In this document: positions 34,929 to 43,800 of the stretch, piece after piece
Layout of the letters: every line of letters starts with the position of its first letter
How positions within the stretch are numbered: the first letter of the stretch is position 1
NCBI GenBank assembly: GCA_017640445.1
Contig: JAEPQQ010000002.1
Coordinates: 1-64,000 of the forward strand
Source: Bacteroidia bacterium
Lineage (GTDB): Bacteria; Bacteroidota; Bacteroidia; NS11-12g; UBA9320
Reading direction: 5' to 3'
DNA: 64,000 nt
The notes under the pieces: model-generated
Database searches by the model: none
Told to the model about the DNA's origin: nothing
The model's input: only the letters and a program-made list of their open reading frames with translations
Translations under genes and position numbers: made by a program

Positions 34929-35588
34929 ATGCAATTAAAGAGAATCACGTTTACATTTGTTTTTACCGCCTTATCACTACTTACAGCAAAGAGTCAAAGC
35001 AGTGCTCCGGCCAAACTGGAACTCCCTAAAACAGCGAAAACCGATTACAATTACTTTGTTAGAACCAGTTATTACAGTTTTACCAACTGGCTCAAAGTAG
35101 GAGAAATCCCCAACATCTACTTCTATGAGTTTCACATGGGAAAAGAGATCGATTCCAAAAACAAGGTAGGTGTTAAGCTTGCCCGGGTTAAGCTGTTCCA
35201 ACCGTTGGGAATTCAATCCTGGGACCTCGACCCCAATAGCAAAAGTGAATGGTTTGCAGGTAGAATTGAAGAATACGGAGTTGGTGCATTTTACCAACGA
35301 ACACTTTGGAAAGGCCTTTATGCCTCAGCTGAGGTAATGCCGTTCTTGAAAGTGTTTTTGGACAACGAGGACGAAAAAATAGAAAACGGATTTAGATTGT
35401 ATACTTCCTTGCACTTGGGTTATCACATTCCACTGTTTAAAAACAGAATGTTTGTCGAGCCACAGATCCATTCACAATTCTGGCCAATAAACTCAAAGGG
35501 TCCAACAGGTTTCAAAGAACAAGTAGGGAAACACGACAATTACTTTCTGTTTGAACCCAACATTTATATTGGTCTGAAATTTAATTAG
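34929..35588 (+). CDS. Predicted outer-membrane beta-barrel protein
   Basis: 219 residues with a signal peptide (MQLKRITFTFVFTALSLLTAKSQ). The mature part alternates hydrophobic and polar residues in amphipathic strands ending in aromatic residues (FVRTSYYSFTNWLKVG, IYFYEFHMGKEI, KVGVKLARVKLFQ, LYTSLHLGYHIPLF) and finishes with a strand YFLFEPNIYIGLKFN, typical of small 8-10-stranded outer-membrane barrels. I do not recognise a specific transporter family. It lies between two paralogous Crp/Fnr regulator genes on the same strand, which suggests regulated expression. Upstream, CACCTTTG at 34893-34900 is a weak -7 match. Confidence 0.72.
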   Translation: MQLKRITFTFVFTALSLLTAKSQSSAPAKLELPKTAKTDYNYFVRTSYYSFTNWLKVGEIPNIYFYEFHMGKEIDSKNKVGVKLARVKLFQPLGIQSWDLDPNSKSEWFAGRIEEYGVGAFYQRTLWKGLYASAEVMPFLKVFLDNEDEKIENGFRLYTSLHLGYHIPLFKNRMFVEPQIHSQFWPINSKGPTGFKEQVGKHDNYFLFEPNIYIGLKFN

Positions 35589-35635
35589 TCCTGTGTCGCT
35601 TTTTTTGCTTCAACCAGTAGGACCAGGCAAATGCC

Positions 35636-35643
35636 TACCTTTG
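35636..35643 (+). promoter_or_regulatory. Possible -7 element upstream of the second Crp/Fnr gene
   Basis: TACCTTTG is a full match to TAnnTTTG, about 150 bases before the start at 35794. The closest upstream TTTG leaves a 28-base spacer, longer than usual, so only the -7 half is supported. Confidence 0.4.
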
Positions 35644-35793
35644 AGACGTGGTGGCGCTTCACACACTTCTTATTAAACGCATCGACTGGCGAAAGCTTGA
35701 AAAACATAAGTTGTGAATTGCGATACTGCGTCCTGATCGACCTGCCAGATATAGGAGAGAAGGGTCGTTAACAGCTAAAATGGCAATACAATA

Positions 35794-36372
35794 ATGAAAG
35801 ATAGACTGATAAATTACTTCAAAAAAATAACGAATCTGACAACGGAAGAGACAGAGGTGTTAACCGAGAGTATGGTGATTAAAACCTTTGAAAAGGGGAG
35901 CTATTTAGTTAAAGAAGGTCAGTTTAATTCAGACACTTACTTCGTATTGCAGGGCTGTGTCCGACAATTTAGAATAATTGACGGAAACGATATTACGACG
36001 AATTTCTACACCGAGGAACAATGGATTATTTCATTGGAAAACTTTGAAGCGGAAACACCTTCTAAATTTAATTTGGTGTGTACGGAAGACACTGCTGTTG
36101 TTGTTGGGGATGAGCAAAAGGCCCAGGAATTGTTTAAACAGTTCCCACGACTTGAGAAGGTTTCTCGCCAAATTATGGAAACTGTTTTTTTCGAACAACA
36201 AAACTTTATGACTTCCTACATTACCGACAAACCAGAGCAACGGTATCTAAAACTGTTGGAGACCAGACCAAACATATTTCAACGGGTTCCGCAATACGAT
36301 ATCGCGACCTACATTGGTGTCAAGCCTGAATCACTGAGTAGAATAAGAAGAAAGCTCCAAGAGAAGGGTTAG
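35794..36372 (+). CDS. Crp/Fnr family transcriptional regulator (copy 2)
   Basis: 192 residues. It is a clear paralog of the 34265-34840 product: cNMP-binding-like barrel (IKTFEKGSYLVKEGQFNSDTYFVLQGCVRQF ... TTNFYTEEQWIISLENF), a dimerisation helix, and a winged helix (KPEQRYLKLLETRPNIFQRVPQYDIATYIGVKPESLSRIRRKL). The recognition helix SLSRIRRKL is nearly the same as copy 1 (SLSRIRKRI), so the two may bind similar DNA sites. Its stop codon overlaps the stop of the convergent DUF6326 gene by 4 bases. The effector is unknown; the canonical cAMP-binding residues are not evident. Confidence 0.92.
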   Translation: MKDRLINYFKKITNLTTEETEVLTESMVIKTFEKGSYLVKEGQFNSDTYFVLQGCVRQFRIIDGNDITTNFYTEEQWIISLENFEAETPSKFNLVCTEDTAVVVGDEQKAQELFKQFPRLEKVSRQIMETVFFEQQNFMTSYITDKPEQRYLKLLETRPNIFQRVPQYDIATYIGVKPESLSRIRRKLQEKG

Positions 36373-36770
36373 GTTAGTTCTTCCTTCTGCATTAACCAAT
36401 TAATGGCGTAACTCACTATAAAAAGGGTAGTGGTAATCTCAATCAACGCAAAGAACAGATAATACTCGGTTGTAGTCCCAATAAACAGGGTGGCAACCAT
36501 TGCCAGAGTCTTTATGGCCCCGGAAATAATGTTGGCCCAGCAATTTGCCTTTTTAGGTAATGTTTTCGACAGCAGAACCATAACAATTGGAATTTCCATC
36601 AAGAAAGCCGCATAGAGTAAAAAACGCTCGTTTATTACCAACCCTTCCACATTACCCGTCAAATACTGCTTTAACAGGCTTGAATCCATCAAACCCATTA
36701 GGTCACAATAGAGATAGTTTAAGGTTACAAACACCCAGAGCATGCTGAGAAAGTCCTTTTTATTCTTCAT
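36369..36770 (-). CDS. DUF6326 family membrane protein
   Basis: 133 residues with four predicted transmembrane helices: MLWVFVTLNYLYCDLMGLM, FLLYAAFLMEIPIVMVLLS, ANIISGAIKTLAMVATLFI and YYLFFALIEITTTLFIVSYA. The pattern LWxFxxLNYLYxDLxGLMD with M-E-I-P-I and the G-T-x-T-x-Y-Y loop matches DUF6326. Function of the family is unknown; it is usually a small DoxX-like membrane protein. The start codon follows the stop of the upstream larger DUF6326 gene with one base between them (TAA-C-ATG on the coding strand), indicating translational coupling. Its stop overlaps that of the second Crp/Fnr gene. Confidence 0.88.
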   Translation of the reverse strand: MKNKKDFLSMLWVFVTLNYLYCDLMGLMDSSLLKQYLTGNVEGLVINERFLLYAAFLMEIPIVMVLLSKTLPKKANCWANIISGAIKTLAMVATLFIGTTTEYYLFFALIEITTTLFIVSYAINWLMQKEELT

Positions 36771-36771
36771 G

Positions 36772-37560
36772 TTACTGGATAATCAGTTTCTTTTTGTTTG
36801 ATTTTGCCTTCCATTTGATGGCGTCAAGAGTTATGTAGGCCGTAGCTGCTATCTCAAAAGCTGAAAATAGAGCATAATAAGGAGTGGGCTTTCCTACAAA
36901 CAGGGTTCCTGACTGAACGAGTGTCATTACCGTACCAGAAGCAATTTGAACCCAGCGCAAGGTTTTTTCATTTTTGATGATATGGGGCAAAAACACATTG
37001 GCTATCGGTATTTGCATAAACCCAGCAGCCACCGTCAAGAATTCCGGCGTGATCTTTATGCCTTCAACTACACCAGTTTGATACTGTACGAGTTTGTTTT
37101 TGTCCATTATGCCAACCAAGTCGGCATACAGGTAATTGAGAGAGGCAAATGCCCACATACTCGAGTATAAGTTGCGTCGGTTCTTGAGGAATGGCTCGGT
37201 TTCTTCCAGGGATACATGTATGTCGGGCGAGTAATAATCACTGTTTAGAAGAGAACTCCGTAACGGCATCTCAACTTTGGGTGATAATAGTAGGCTGTGC
37301 GACTGATACATTCCTTGGTCGAGCGTGGATTTGTCAGAATTATGGCTTGTCTGTTTCCATGAGTTGTGACCTAACCGCTGATCTATGTTAAACCGTAGGT
37401 TTTTCGTTTTACCTAAGTCCGAACCAAACGGGGTTAGAAAATAAACTGTTGGTTGTGATACATCAATGCGGGCATGCAGCCCACCATTCTGGGCAAAACC
37501 AGATACGCTGAGAAGGGCAATACTCAATCCTAAGAAAAAGGTCTTTTTAGTTGTCATCAT
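36772..37560 (-). CDS. DUF6326 membrane protein with an exported N-terminal extension
   Basis: About 262 residues from the ATG at 37560 (MMTTKKTFFLGLSIALLS); the frame extends to 37620. A signal-peptide-like segment ends at SGFAQ. About 110 polar residues follow with no recognised domain, then a DUF6326 module (SMWAFASLNYLYADLVGIMDKNK ... IPIANVFLPHI ... GTVMTLVQSGTLFVGKPTPYYALFSAFEIAATAYITL) with four membrane helices. The module is clearly homologous to the next gene, so tandem duplication plus acquisition of an exported segment is likely. This architecture is unusual for the family, which is normally about 130 residues. Divergent from the LytTR regulator, 239 bases away. Function unknown. 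Confidence 0.8.
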   Translation of the reverse strand: MMTTKKTFFLGLSIALLSVSGFAQNGGLHARIDVSQPTVYFLTPFGSDLGKTKNLRFNIDQRLGHNSWKQTSHNSDKSTLDQGMYQSHSLLLSPKVEMPLRSSLLNSDYYSPDIHVSLEETEPFLKNRRNLYSSMWAFASLNYLYADLVGIMDKNKLVQYQTGVVEGIKITPEFLTVAAGFMQIPIANVFLPHIIKNEKTLRWVQIASGTVMTLVQSGTLFVGKPTPYYALFSAFEIAATAYITLDAIKWKAKSNKKKLIIQ

Positions 37561-37754
37561 TTTTATCTTGTTTTTGTGTGAGGCAAAGGTGTTTAGAGGG
37601 TTTAGCGTTTTCATTGACATTGGTTAAGAAATGAAAACAGGGGGGTGATTGCTTAATAACTCCGTTTGGAAGGAGTCTCAATGGAATGCAGTTGCTGCTC
37701 GGAAAGTTAATCGCGGTATTCTTTACCAGATCATTGTCTTGAATATCGTTTAAT

Positions 37755-37786
37755 AGTGAGTATTATTACCGTCGTTAATACCCACT
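37755..37786. promoter_or_regulatory. Long inverted repeat before the LytTR gene
   Basis: Arms AGTGAGTATTA (37755-37765) and TAATACCCACT (37776-37786) match at 10 of 11 positions around a 10-base spacer. The repeat ends 13 bases before the LytTR start codon and lies in the region shared with the divergent DUF6326 operon, so it is a candidate binding site for autoregulation or coordinate control. Confidence 0.5.
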
Positions 37787-37799
37787 CCCTTAGTTTGAT

Positions 37800-38588
37800 A
37801 TGAAATCCGGTTTTACCAGATACCTTAAGACTGCAAAACTCTCTTCAGAGCTTCGTTACCCTCTGTTGTTTGGTATAGTTTCCGGCTTCTTGTTTTTTTA
37901 CTTCTTATACTTTTTTGAGGCGTATGGAATTCAAAAAGGACTGTCTTATTCTGGGCATTCGCATTTGTTCAGGTCGGTTAGCTTCGGGGTTTTGATCTTA
38001 GTTTTTAACAGCGTTTGTGAGGCCTGGATAAAACCGCAATGGGTACGTGCCAGTTATGTACTTACGGCGATATGGTATTTGGGGTTAATCTTTATGGGAG
38101 GGCAGCTTGTCTTTTTGTTGTTCAATTACTTTTGGAATTGGCAGGAATGGAACCTTCAGGCATATACCACTATCGTGATGGAGTTTGCTCTCGTAATGAT
38201 ATTGCCTCTGATGTTTTACATGGTTGTAAAGCTGTTCGTACCTCAACGCAGCGATGCTCATAACTACCTAATATTTAGGTCTACAAATGGTAGGGATCAT
38301 CTGAAAATTAGGTTGGATGATTTTATGTTCGCCAGTTCATCCGATAACTACGTCACCGTCTGGTATCAGGTCGATACACACGCAAAACAGCATCTTATAC
38401 GGAAGCCACTAAAAGTACTTGAGTACGAACTCAAATCGAATCCTGAGATTGTTCGGTCGCATAGGAGTTATCTGGTTAACAGAGGCAATGTACAAGCCGT
38501 TAGGCAACTCAGGGGGAAAATCTCTTTGGAAATAAATGGGGTGCAGGTGCCCGTCTCTAAACAGCATTCCCAAAACTTTATAGATTAG
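37800..38588 (+). CDS. Membrane-bound LytTR DNA-binding regulator
   Basis: 262 residues. Four predicted transmembrane helices occupy about residues 20-150 (LLFGIVSGFLFFYFLYFF, VSFGVLILVFNSVCEAWI, SYVLTAIWYLGLIFMGGQLVFLLFNYF, IVMEFALVMILPLMFYMVVKLFV). The C-terminal 100 residues form a LytTR DNA-binding domain: IRLDDFMFASSSDNYVTVWY, LIRKPLKVLEYEL, IVRSHRSYLVNRGNVQAVRQLRGKISLEING and VPVSKQHSQNF. This membrane-LytTR architecture is a one-component regulator type common in Bacteroidota. It is divergent from two DUF6326 membrane protein genes, which are probable targets. A long inverted repeat sits just before its start. Confidence 0.92.
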   Translation: MKSGFTRYLKTAKLSSELRYPLLFGIVSGFLFFYFLYFFEAYGIQKGLSYSGHSHLFRSVSFGVLILVFNSVCEAWIKPQWVRASYVLTAIWYLGLIFMGGQLVFLLFNYFWNWQEWNLQAYTTIVMEFALVMILPLMFYMVVKLFVPQRSDAHNYLIFRSTNGRDHLKIRLDDFMFASSSDNYVTVWYQVDTHAKQHLIRKPLKVLEYELKSNPEIVRSHRSYLVNRGNVQAVRQLRGKISLEINGVQVPVSKQHSQNFID

Positions 38589-38687
38589 GTGTTGTTTACA
38601 CCACACATAACTAAAATTCGTCCCAAACCGCAGCCCTGACAACATAAAACGCTTTTTGTCTACTTTTTTTGTACGAAAGAAACCCAG

Positions 38688-39836
38688 ATGAAAAACACAC
38701 TCATTCCCATTCTATTTCTGGTCGTTTTGAGTAACGGTTGTACTCGATTATACAAAGAAAATGTTGAGGATTCAATGAACAGTGTCCCAGAGAGATTAGA
38801 CTCTTTGATGAATGAGTATTATGAGCGGGACCAATTTCATGGGGGAATAGTCGTTGCCCAAAACGGAGAACCCATTTATGAACGCTATGTTGGTTTGGCA
38901 GATAGAGGGTGGGGGATACCAATTGATGAAAAAACGAAATTCGATATCGCTTCTGTTAACAAATCGATGATTGCAGCACTTGTTATGAAGGCTGTGGAAG
39001 ATGGGAGACTAAACATTGAAGACAAGTTGGTGGATCTTCTTGCGGGTTTTCCATATGTCGGGAACTTCCATGAAGATATTACCCTTCATAATATGTTGTG
39101 TCATGTTTCAGGTTTGCCTGATTACGATAACCTGGCTGACGAACTCCGTCAATATGAGTTTAGAACATTTAAACGCATGAGGTTTACGAATGAAGCTTAC
39201 GTTAATTTTATTAGCTTACTCCCGCCGGTTGGCAAACCTAACGAAAGCTTCTACTACAGCAATTTTGCCTATCATTTACTTACCATCATATTAGAAGAGA
39301 CATACAACGAACCCTTTGCCTGTATCCTTGAGGAGAAATTAACAAAACCATTAGGATTGACGAATACCATGTCTACTGATAGTAATGAAATGATTGTACC
39401 CCAACTGGCAAAGGCTTATCAGTTTCAGCAGGAGTCGGGAGAATGGACCCAAAATCAATTTATTGACCTTAGCATAGGCAGAAGGATATTCTCAACGGCA
39501 TCAGACTTGAATAGATGGGCTCATGTGATGGATAACCCCGGTTGGTTGAAAAAGGAATCCTTAGACCTGATGAAGAGAAACCAGTTAGATCAGATAGCCG
39601 GAAACATAGGCTATGGATATGGCTGGGCAGTGGTAGCAGGTGTGAGATCAAACAATTTAGTTGATTTGGGCATTGATCTTCCCTACATAATCCATGGAGG
39701 TAGTACAGAAGGGTATAAGTCTATGCTGATTAATTTGAACAACGGAGGCTATGTGATTAGCTTTTTGAGCAATGTGGGGGCACTAACCGATGAAGTTGCG
39801 ATGGCACAAGAAATTACAAAAATTTTGATTCGATAA
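38688..39836 (+). CDS. Beta-lactamase-fold serine hydrolase lipoprotein (class C/PBP4*-like)
   Basis: 382 residues. A lipoprotein signal (FLVVLSNGC) places Cys18 at the mature N-terminus. The serine beta-lactamase family motifs are intact: S-x-x-K at Ser89-Lys92 (ASVNKSMIA), Y-S-N at 190-192 (YYSNFAYHLL) and H-G-G at 336-338 (IIHGGSTEGYKS). Other family features include HNMLCHVSGLPDYD and LTKPLGLTNTMS. Such proteins are mostly esterases, peptidases or DD-peptidase relatives rather than true beta-lactamases; the substrate cannot be read from the sequence. It is followed 3 bases later by a lipocalin-like lipoprotein gene on the same strand, which probably forms an operon with it. Confidence 0.92.
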   Translation: MKNTLIPILFLVVLSNGCTRLYKENVEDSMNSVPERLDSLMNEYYERDQFHGGIVVAQNGEPIYERYVGLADRGWGIPIDEKTKFDIASVNKSMIAALVMKAVEDGRLNIEDKLVDLLAGFPYVGNFHEDITLHNMLCHVSGLPDYDNLADELRQYEFRTFKRMRFTNEAYVNFISLLPPVGKPNESFYYSNFAYHLLTIILEETYNEPFACILEEKLTKPLGLTNTMSTDSNEMIVPQLAKAYQFQQESGEWTQNQFIDLSIGRRIFSTASDLNRWAHVMDNPGWLKKESLDLMKRNQLDQIAGNIGYGYGWAVVAGVRSNNLVDLGIDLPYIIHGGSTEGYKSMLINLNNGGYVISFLSNVGALTDEVAMAQEITKILIR

Positions 39837-39839
39837 CAT

Positions 39840-40550
39840 ATGAAAAGGGTACTGTACTATGGGTTGGTAGGTTTGCTTATGCTAACCAGTTGCTCTACGC
39901 AAAAAACAAACTGTATAGGATTGTGGGAAGTAGAAAAGGTATCGGTTGGAAATAGGAGTATGACACCGGTTGCAAAATGGTTTAGGATCAATGCCGACAG
40001 CACCTACCAAACAGGGAATGGCTGGTTGCAGAACGGAAACGGAACCTGGAATTATGACAAGACTACAAATAAGTTTCTGGCATCAGATACTTTTGATCTC
40101 GAGGACAACTACGGCGGGTTTGCTATGAGCTTCAAAGAAGGGAAGATGACGTGGGAACGTGTCGAAGAAGGAGATAGTGTAAAGGTTACATTGGTCGCTG
40201 TTCAGCGTTTGCCTATGTCACCCGCAGACTATCTTAAAGGCGCCTGGGAGTTGGTTGAAGTGTCTCTAAGTGATCAGGACATTGAAACGGAACGAGAGCA
40301 TATCGCTGGTAGTAGTAAACTACTCTTTCGTTGGGATCGGGTCTATGTGGGTTTGGCTGGTACAAAACGATTCAGGGGGTATTGGCATATGCACGGCCAC
40401 AAACCAGAAGTAACATTGTTGCCGTTGAATGAAGAACAGGTTAAGGAACGCTGGAGAATAGAAGTTAACGGAAGTAAACTGACCATGTTTGGAATCTCAG
40501 CTTCAAACAAAGATGTTCTGAAAAAGTACATTCGTACGAACAAGTTCTAG
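39840..40550 (+). CDS. Lipocalin-like lipoprotein
   Basis: 236 residues with a lipobox (GLLMLTSCSTQ, Cys18 or so). Two lipocalin-like halves are visible, each beginning with a G-x-W motif: GLWEVEKVSVGNRSMTP ... FRINADSTYQTGNGWLQNGNGTWNYD, and KGAWELVEVSLSDQD ... RVYVGLAGTKRFRGYWHM. This is the pattern of calycin/lipocalin-like proteins of Bacteroidota that bind small hydrophobic molecules or act as periplasmic carriers. It starts 3 bases after the stop of the serine hydrolase gene, so the two are likely cotranscribed. A function is inferred only from fold-like motifs. Confidence 0.75.
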   Translation: MKRVLYYGLVGLLMLTSCSTQKTNCIGLWEVEKVSVGNRSMTPVAKWFRINADSTYQTGNGWLQNGNGTWNYDKTTNKFLASDTFDLEDNYGGFAMSFKEGKMTWERVEEGDSVKVTLVAVQRLPMSPADYLKGAWELVEVSLSDQDIETEREHIAGSSKLLFRWDRVYVGLAGTKRFRGYWHMHGHKPEVTLLPLNEEQVKERWRIEVNGSKLTMFGISASNKDVLKKYIRTNKF

Positions 40551-40869
40551 CATTATTGGTAATAACGTTAAGGGTTTAGTTTGAAGAGAATTGGTCAATT
40601 TGCCTGGGAATTGTTCATCGCTCGCATAGCTAAGTTTCGGAGAATACCACATCCTGACTTAAAAGGTACCTTAGTGTTTACAACTTTCTGAACTAAAAGA
40701 GACGTTGTGGATGCAACGTCTCTTAAGTAAAAGTACTAAATTAGGTTGCCAGGGTGAGCATCTCTGGCATAGATACAAGCCTTGGTCTATATTGGTACTG
40801 TTGAAGGGGCGATCATATGGATGTGAATTCACCTGAATTCAAAGAGCAAGATCGGCCTAGTCATTCCTT
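40551..40869. other. Convergent intergenic region
   Basis: The gap holds a strong hairpin at 40697-40724, a smaller hairpin (TGCCAG/CTGGCA, 40747-40769), and two copies of the palindrome TGAATTCA exactly 10 bases apart (40824-40831 and 40834-40841). No gene is apparent. Confidence 0.5.
40697..40724 (-). terminator. Probable terminator of the 1667-residue protein gene
   Basis: An 11-bp perfect stem (AAGAGACGTTG at 40697-40707, CAACGTCTCTT at 40714-40724) with a 6-base loop. Read on the minus strand, the stem runs into TCTTTTAG, a short T-run, 145 bases after the stop of the 1667-residue gene. It could also slow plus-strand transcription of the lipoprotein pair. Confidence 0.65.
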
Positions 40870-43800
40870 CTAAGGTAATATTGTTACCTTAAACTGTCTA
40901 TGATCTTGTCCTTCTGAATCATATAATACATTATATATGCCTGGTGTCAAATTTGATACATCCAGGAACAATAGGTGTTCTCCGGACATGATCACAGGAA
41001 TTTCAACTTTGTTACCCAATATGTTAAACATGCTTATACCATCCTTTTTAAGGTAATGATCAGCTTTTATGTAGAACCCATGACGAGCAGGGTTGGGATA
41101 CAAGATCATTCTTTTTTGCCTATCAATTTTACTGTTACTCAAGGGAATGCTGCTTGACTGGTTTTGAATGGTATGCGGCAAGAAATCCGGTTCATTTACA
41201 CATAAACTGAAGTTCATACTATCTATAGGAATGATACTATCGAGAACCATTTGTTCCTGCTCTATGAAACAGCTCCATGCATTGGATTGTCTTATGTAAA
41301 GAGTATCCGATAGTTGAGTCAAGAAATTGCTTAACACGGTTAATGCATCTTGCCGTCGGTTTAGTGATCTTAGAACCAGTGCTTTGTCACGTCCTAGTTC
41401 ATAAGTCAGATCTCTCCAAAACACTTCGCCATTGTCGTGTTTTTCAATTAAAGTATTCATGTACGAAAGCATACTGTCGCCAAACTCCTGATTACGAAGG
41501 TCCAAAACACTGTCTGCTAGAGAGGTGTCATACAAGCTGTTGTAATATGCTTGTTGTGTCGCTGTGTAGACATAATACGCAAGTTCAAAAAGTGAATCTG
41601 GCAATACCGCCTGTGACAAGTATTTTAGTTCAGGCAGCACTACTCCGTAATCTACAAAACTGTCGTTGTTGAATTTACCTATAGTGGTAACCAACGCCGT
41701 TCCGTAGTTGTGTCCTGAATTGACAGTGGTTGGCCTCATAGCTGGTAAGGAAATAGCGTTGATCCCTCCAGCTCCTCCACTGCTGGCAGGCATCATAAAA
41801 TCTGGCAAAGCATGATTAACGGTATGAATATTCCCTCGAATTGGGTTCCTCGGACAATTCTGGGCATTGTAATCGTTATAGAATTGCGTCATATTTAAAA
41901 GAGGAGAATAGCCTAAATCATGCCATGTAGTAGATATCCCATTGTAATCAACAATATGGAGGTTTGCGTTATAAAGCGGGAATGGTTTAAAGTCATTTGG
42001 AGAGGATGTCCCTGTCGAGTTTGCTCTCCAATGGTTCTCTGTAGCCAGAATGCAGCTGGGATTAACAAACCCACCACTGGTATAACTGGAACTGTTCACA
42101 AGGGTTTGTTTTGGGTGGTTTATGAATGATAAGAAATAATCATCACTTTTATTGATTACATTTTGTCCTTTGTCTAAACTTACCAGCGCTCTGTCCGTTA
42201 CAATGCGGAAATCATGATCTGTCAGCAAGTTGTAACCGTAACGTAAGTTGAGAGCACCACCATTTTTAATGATGCCGTAGTTTGCTTCGCTTGGTGTGTT
42301 CAGAGATCGAACCCGTGAGCATTGCATTCTTATACTACCATCGTTACTTTGTATACCGATAACCCCATCATTGATCTTGGTCTCCTTTAAAACCAAATAG
42401 TTGTTGCTAAAATGAAGAATTCCTGTTTCAGTGACCACGTTGGAAGTGTCCCAACTGGAGCTGTTGGGATTGTGAAACACAGGAACCGTTATTTCCGATT
42501 TCGTTACTGTACTTGTTCCTGCCGATCCAGTAATCTCCAATCCAATGTCACCTTCGTAATTACCATATGAAAAGGAACTGTTGTTCGCAATTATTGCTCC
42601 ACCCTGGCTCCAAACTGCGCGAAAGCAATCCTGCACTTTTACATCATTTAAGATTAGTGGCTTTTTTAGGTTTATTGGGGTGTACTTAATTCCATTTTCA
42701 ACATACTTGATGGTAGTGTTTTCCATGTAGGTTTGTGATTTATATAAGTTTACACCTCTGGAGCGTTTATGTATCTCCCCACCAATAAAGGCATTGGAAA
42801 AAAGAGTGTGTTTTGCCTCAGAAGTAATTTCGCTGCCATCGTTGATGAAGGTAATTGAGTTTCTTATTATAAATGAATCTAATCCATGACTCGACCAACC
42901 GGTGTGCATTCCGTATGTGCCACGGGCTTCCAAATGGTAGTGGCCAAGTGATTTGAGTATAGAACTATGTGCATACCCACTGGAACGGGCATCCACTTTG
43001 CCCGCGTCAATAACAAATTTGTTATTTCCTTTTGCCTGAACATAGAGCTCGCCCCAGTTGTTCTCCATGATTACCTTTCCGAATCCATTTGGTCCGGCAG
43101 TAGGTTGAAATACGGCATTTGGTTCTAACACCAATTTCCCGTTAATATGTAATACGGCATTCGGACCATTGAGAATGATTTGTGCTTGTGGGTGGATGAT
43201 TAACGTAGCCCCTTCTTCAACAATAACCTGGGTGTTGTCATTTATTTCCAGGAAGCCGAGTCCTTCGATCTCCAAGGTGCTACCCGAAGTAACGATCAAC
43301 TTTGATGGGAAGTCTACATGTGGAGATTCGCTTAAGGAAAGCTTACCCCATTCCCTCAATTTTAGATGGGAATGGCAAACGGTCAAATCGTGACTCACTT
43401 TGACCCAACCCAACGCTGTGTCTGTTGTAAAATTAGGAGGTGAAATCCAGGTTTGTCCGCTCAACGTTGCATCATGTAATAGATAATTGGGAGCTCGAAA
43501 GTTAAAGTGTGAATAGTGGTCATATATGGGGAAGACCTCAATAGTGTCTGAGGCTAATGTTTCAACCGGATTAATCACAAATCTTTCGGCATTCGCGCTG
43601 GGGTATAACCTACCATCGACAGTCACATCTTCTTTGTCCTTTTTTTCAAGAATACTTCGAACGAAGTTGGTGTTCTGGAGAGATGGATAGCTTTTACACG
43701 GACATTGAGTTCGTTTGGCATATGTGTTTTCATCGTTTGCTCCCCACCATAATATCTCTGCCATCCGGTACATGTTGTACATCAACATATAGTCCAGACC

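Noticed and set aside
38688..39836. Beta-lactam resistance gene
   Set aside because: The fold and the S-x-x-K/Y-S-N/H-G-G motifs fit the serine beta-lactamase superfamily, but most such lipoproteins in Bacteroidota are esterases or peptidases; resistance cannot be claimed from sequence.
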